Origin: Zooshikella sp050749885
GTDB taxonomy: Bacteria > Pseudomonadota > Gammaproteobacteria > Pseudomonadales > Zooshikellaceae
Assembly (NCBI RefSeq): GCF_050749885.1
Contig: NZ_JBOIUB010000001.1
Coordinates: 992,001 to 1,056,000, forward strand
Length of the DNA: 64,000 nt
Direction: 5' to 3'
Shown: positions 61,374 to 64,000 of the stretch, piece after piece
How the letters are laid out: the number at the start of each line of letters is the position of its first letter
How positions within the stretch are numbered: position 1 is the stretch's first letter
Notes under the pieces: generated by a model
Told to the model about the DNA's origin: nothing
Seen by the model: only the letters and a program-made list of their open reading frames with translations
Databases searched by the model: none
Translations under genes and position numbers: made by a program

Positions 61374-63692
61374 ATGAAGCGATATCTGTTGTCTCTACTT
61401 TTCGGCTGTACGGCTTTACCGTACGTATGTTTGGCGGATTCATTTATCGTCTCAGATATTCGCGTTGATGGTTTGCAACGTGTATCTGAAGGTACGGTTT
61501 TTAATGCACTGCCTTTAACCATTGGTGATGAAGTCAATGCGCAAGCAATTACTGAAGCAACACGTGGCCTATTTAAGACAGGTTACTTCCAGGATATACG
61601 GCTTGCACGGGATGGGAATATTCTTGTAATAACGGTGGTTGAGCGTCCTTCTATCAGCAGTATTGATATTGAAGGTAACAAAGCAATTGATACTGAAAAG
61701 CTACTTGATGGTTTGAAACAAGAAGGTCTAGCGCCAGGTGAAATTTATGAGCAGGCCACGCTTGAGGCTATTCGTTTACAATTAGAGCGGCAATATGTGG
61801 CGCAAGGTCGCTATGGCGCGAAAATTGAGTCAGAAATAACACCTCTCCCACGAAATCGTGTGGGCATTAAAATCAATATTAAAGAAGGTAAAGTGGCGAC
61901 CATTGAACATATAAATATTGTTGGAAACAGTATTTATCCAAATGATGAGCTGCTTGAGCTTTTTCAATTACAACCTTCTGGCTTACTTTCTTTTTACACC
62001 GATGATAATAAGTATTCGCGTGAAAAATTATCTGGTGATTTAGAACGTCTACGTTCTTACTATTTAGACCGTGGTTATATCAATTTTAATATTACCTCTA
62101 CTCAAGTCTCTATTTCGCCAGATAAAGAAGAGGTCTACATTACAATTAATATTCACGAAGGTGAGAAATATACAATTAAGGATGTAAAACTCGCTGGTGA
62201 TATTAAAGTACCTGAGTCAGAGATGCGTAAGCTTATTGTGGTAAAAGAGGGCGATACTTTTTCACGGAAGGCAATTACTAAAACAGAAGAATTTTTAGCT
62301 AGACGTTTAGGTAATGATGGTTATACGTTTGCTAACGTAAATACGATTCCACAGCCTCATGATGAAGATAATAGTGTGAGTGTTACCTTTTTCGTAGACC
62401 CTGGTAAGCGTGTTTATGTACGGCGAGTGAACTTTATAGGTAATACGAAAACTGAAGACGAAGTATTGCGTCGAGAAATGCGTCAAATGGAAGGTGCTTG
62501 GGCATCTACTCATAAAATCGAGCAATCAAAGACCCGCTTAGATAGGCTGGGTTATTTTAAAGAAGTTAATGTTGAAACAACACCTGTACCAGGCACTACC
62601 GATCAGATTGATGTGAATTATGGTGTTGAAGAACAGGCTTCTGGTAGTGTTTCAGCCAGTGTTGGATTTTCTCAGGGAAGTGGTTTGATTTTAGGTGGAA
62701 ATATCAGCCAGCGTAACTTCTTGGGTACAGGAAACAGGGTTAACTTAGGCCTTAATACCAGTAAGTCCAGAACGTTATACCGCTTTGGCTTTTATGATCC
62801 TTATTACACTGTTGATGGTGTTAGTCGTGGTTTTGATGTGTTTTATCGCACCACTGATTATGAGGAAAAAGACATTTCCAACTATTCAACAGATGTATGG
62901 GGTGGCAGTATGACATTTGGTTATCCACTGTCAGAAACCTCAAATTTAAGTTTTGGTTTTGGTCTTGATCAAACCGAAGTAAAAACGGGTACTAATACAG
63001 CTAAACAAATTCAAAACTTTATTGATGAAGAAGGTGATAAATACCTTAACTACAAATTCAATATTGGTTGGAATGAGTCCACCTTGAACAGGGGGGTATT
63101 AGCAACTCGTGGTCATTCACAAAGTTTAGGATTAGAGCTGGCGCTTCCTGGCAGTGATCTACAGTTTTATAAAGTGAATTATCGAGGTCAGTTGTTTAAA
63201 CCATTAACTGATAGCTTAACATTACATCTTAAGACGAACTTAGGCTACGGTGATAGTATTGGTAGCACATCTGAAATGCCCTTTATAGAGCACTATTATG
63301 CAGGTGGTTTCGGTTCTGTGCGCGGTTTCAAAGATAATACCCTTGGCCCACGAGCAATACGTAAGGATAATACTGACGACGACCCCATAGGGGGAAATGT
63401 TTTAGTGGAAGGGACTGCAGAAGTTATTTTCCCACTACCTTTTATTCGTGATCAGCGTTCTATACGAAGTGCTGTATTTCTGGATGCGGGTAATGTGTTT
63501 GACACCAGCTGTCGTAGTGATGAAAACAACTGTAGCAATGTAGATCTTGGAGAGCTGCGTTACTCTGCAGGGTTTGGAGTAACCTGGATTACAGGTCTTG
63601 GACCACTGACTTTCAGCTTGGCAAAAGCCTTAAATGCTGATTCAGATGATGAGACTGAAGTGTTCCAATTTGCTCTTGGACAAACCTTCTAA
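61374..63692 (+). CDS. bamA: Outer-membrane assembly factor BamA
   Basis: BamA inserts beta-barrel proteins into the outer membrane as the core of the Bam complex. The 772-residue protein has a signal peptide (residues 1-22, cleavage after CLA), five POTRA domains (about residues 24-420) and a C-terminal 16-strand Omp85 barrel. Barrel motifs include the conserved YYAGGFGSVRGFKDNTLGPR loop (VRGF) and the final strand ending in aromatic F (VFQFALGQTF). An AAGAACGGA element lies upstream of the ATG. Confidence 0.97.
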   Translation: MKRYLLSLLFGCTALPYVCLADSFIVSDIRVDGLQRVSEGTVFNALPLTIGDEVNAQAITEATRGLFKTGYFQDIRLARDGNILVITVVERPSISSIDIEGNKAIDTEKLLDGLKQEGLAPGEIYEQATLEAIRLQLERQYVAQGRYGAKIESEITPLPRNRVGIKINIKEGKVATIEHINIVGNSIYPNDELLELFQLQPSGLLSFYTDDNKYSREKLSGDLERLRSYYLDRGYINFNITSTQVSISPDKEEVYITINIHEGEKYTIKDVKLAGDIKVPESEMRKLIVVKEGDTFSRKAITKTEEFLARRLGNDGYTFANVNTIPQPHDEDNSVSVTFFVDPGKRVYVRRVNFIGNTKTEDEVLRREMRQMEGAWASTHKIEQSKTRLDRLGYFKEVNVETTPVPGTTDQIDVNYGVEEQASGSVSASVGFSQGSGLILGGNISQRNFLGTGNRVNLGLNTSKSRTLYRFGFYDPYYTVDGVSRGFDVFYRTTDYEEKDISNYSTDVWGGSMTFGYPLSETSNLSFGFGLDQTEVKTGTNTAKQIQNFIDEEGDKYLNYKFNIGWNESTLNRGVLATRGHSQSLGLELALPGSDLQFYKVNYRGQLFKPLTDSLTLHLKTNLGYGDSIGSTSEMPFIEHYYAGGFGSVRGFKDNTLGPRAIRKDNTDDDPIGGNVLVEGTAEVIFPLPFIRDQRSIRSAVFLDAGNVFDTSCRSDENNCSNVDLGELRYSAGFGVTWITGLGPLTFSLAKALNADSDDETEVFQFALGQTF

Positions 63693-63723
63693 AAGCGTTT
63701 GAAGCGAATTTATAGGAGATGTG

Positions 63724-64000
63724 ATGTTGTCTAGTAAGCTGGGTAAAATTATAGGTATTAGCCTTGCGCTTTTGGTCGCTCCTTTGGCTTCTGCTGAAAT
63801 GAAAATTGCCGTTATTAATTATCAAAAGGCAATGTTGGAGTCTGATCAAGCAAAACACTATGCAAAACAAGCCGAAGCAAAATTCGGTGGTAAAGTGAAA
63901 ACATTGCGTGCACTTGAAGCAGATGCAAAGTCATTGAATCAAAAGTTGCAAAAAGATGGATCTGCAATGAGTGATTCTGAGCGTACAAAGCTTCAACTTC
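63724..64000 (+). CDS. skp: Periplasmic chaperone Skp/OmpH (partial)
   Basis: The gene continues beyond the right edge. ATG 63724, with AGGAG 5 nt upstream, opens 92 codons: a signal peptide (MLSSKLGKIIGISLALLVAPLASA, cleavage after ASA), then EMKIAVINYQKAMLESDQAKHYAKQAEAKFG and a helical tentacle segment. This matches Skp, which escorts outer-membrane proteins through the periplasm. The bamA-skp order is standard. A GTG at 63721 is an alternative start but too close to the ribosome-binding site. Confidence 0.93.
   Translation, partial: MLSSKLGKIIGISLALLVAPLASAEMKIAVINYQKAMLESDQAKHYAKQAEAKFGGKVKTLRALEADAKSLNQKLQKDGSAMSDSERTKLQL

Overview
The window is a stretch of core chromosome from a gammaproteobacterium. 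The sequence is A+T-rich and has short intergenic gaps. Gene order, the monofunctional RelA, the long-form DapD, an AlgP-like histone tail and a GacS/BarA-type hybrid kinase point to the Pseudomonadales/Oceanospirillales side, such as a low-GC marine relative of Zooshikella. That genus-level guess is inference only. I saw no insertion sequence, integrase, CRISPR array, tRNA or rRNA.

Layout. 1-4.1 kb (+): the lepB tail, a DUF4845 membrane protein, rnc, era, recO, pdxJ and acpS, a tightly packed operon for RNA processing, ribosome maturation, repair and cofactor synthesis. 4.2-7.0 kb (-): the hybrid sensor kinase barA/gacS. 7.4-13.2 kb (+): cysM, rlmD, relA and mazG. 13.4 kb (-): a small hypothetical protein. 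14.5-26.7 kb (+): ppc, a degenerate YbaK-HDOD fusion, adk, a 1.85 kb gene-free gap, an AlgP-like AT-hook protein, tsaB, uppP, a small unknown protein and rsmJ. 26.7-40.8 kb (-): plsB, a small unknown, dapE, nth, the complete rsxABCDGE electron-transport operon and metG. 41.8-46.5 kb (+): a DnaT-like gene overlapping a lambda-P-like gene, then mrp, dcd, an orphan solute-binding protein and a CBS-domain protein. 46.7-53.5 kb (-): a secreted three-repeat protein of unknown function, dapD, an ArsC/Spx-family protein, glnD and map. 53.8-64.0 kb (+): rpsB, tsf, pyrH, frr, then uppS, cdsA, dxr, rseP, bamA and the start of skp.

How they work together. The right-hand block couples translation (S2, EF-Ts, Frr) to UMP supply (PyrH), isoprenoid and undecaprenyl carrier synthesis (Dxr, UppS, with UppP elsewhere in the window), phospholipid precursor supply (CdsA, PlsB) and outer-membrane assembly (RseP, BamA, Skp). 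RelA, GlnD, BarA and MazG are global stress or nitrogen regulators.

The most unusual element is at 41.8-42.9 kb. It is a chromosomal pair made of a DnaT-like primosomal protein and a protein resembling the phage lambda P helicase loader. The two genes overlap by 104 nt and sit among housekeeping genes. They look like a domesticated phage replication module doing the job of enterobacterial DnaT-DnaC. The second is a secreted protein built from three copies of a module that resembles the pro-region of bacterial M12-type metalloproteases but has no protease domain.
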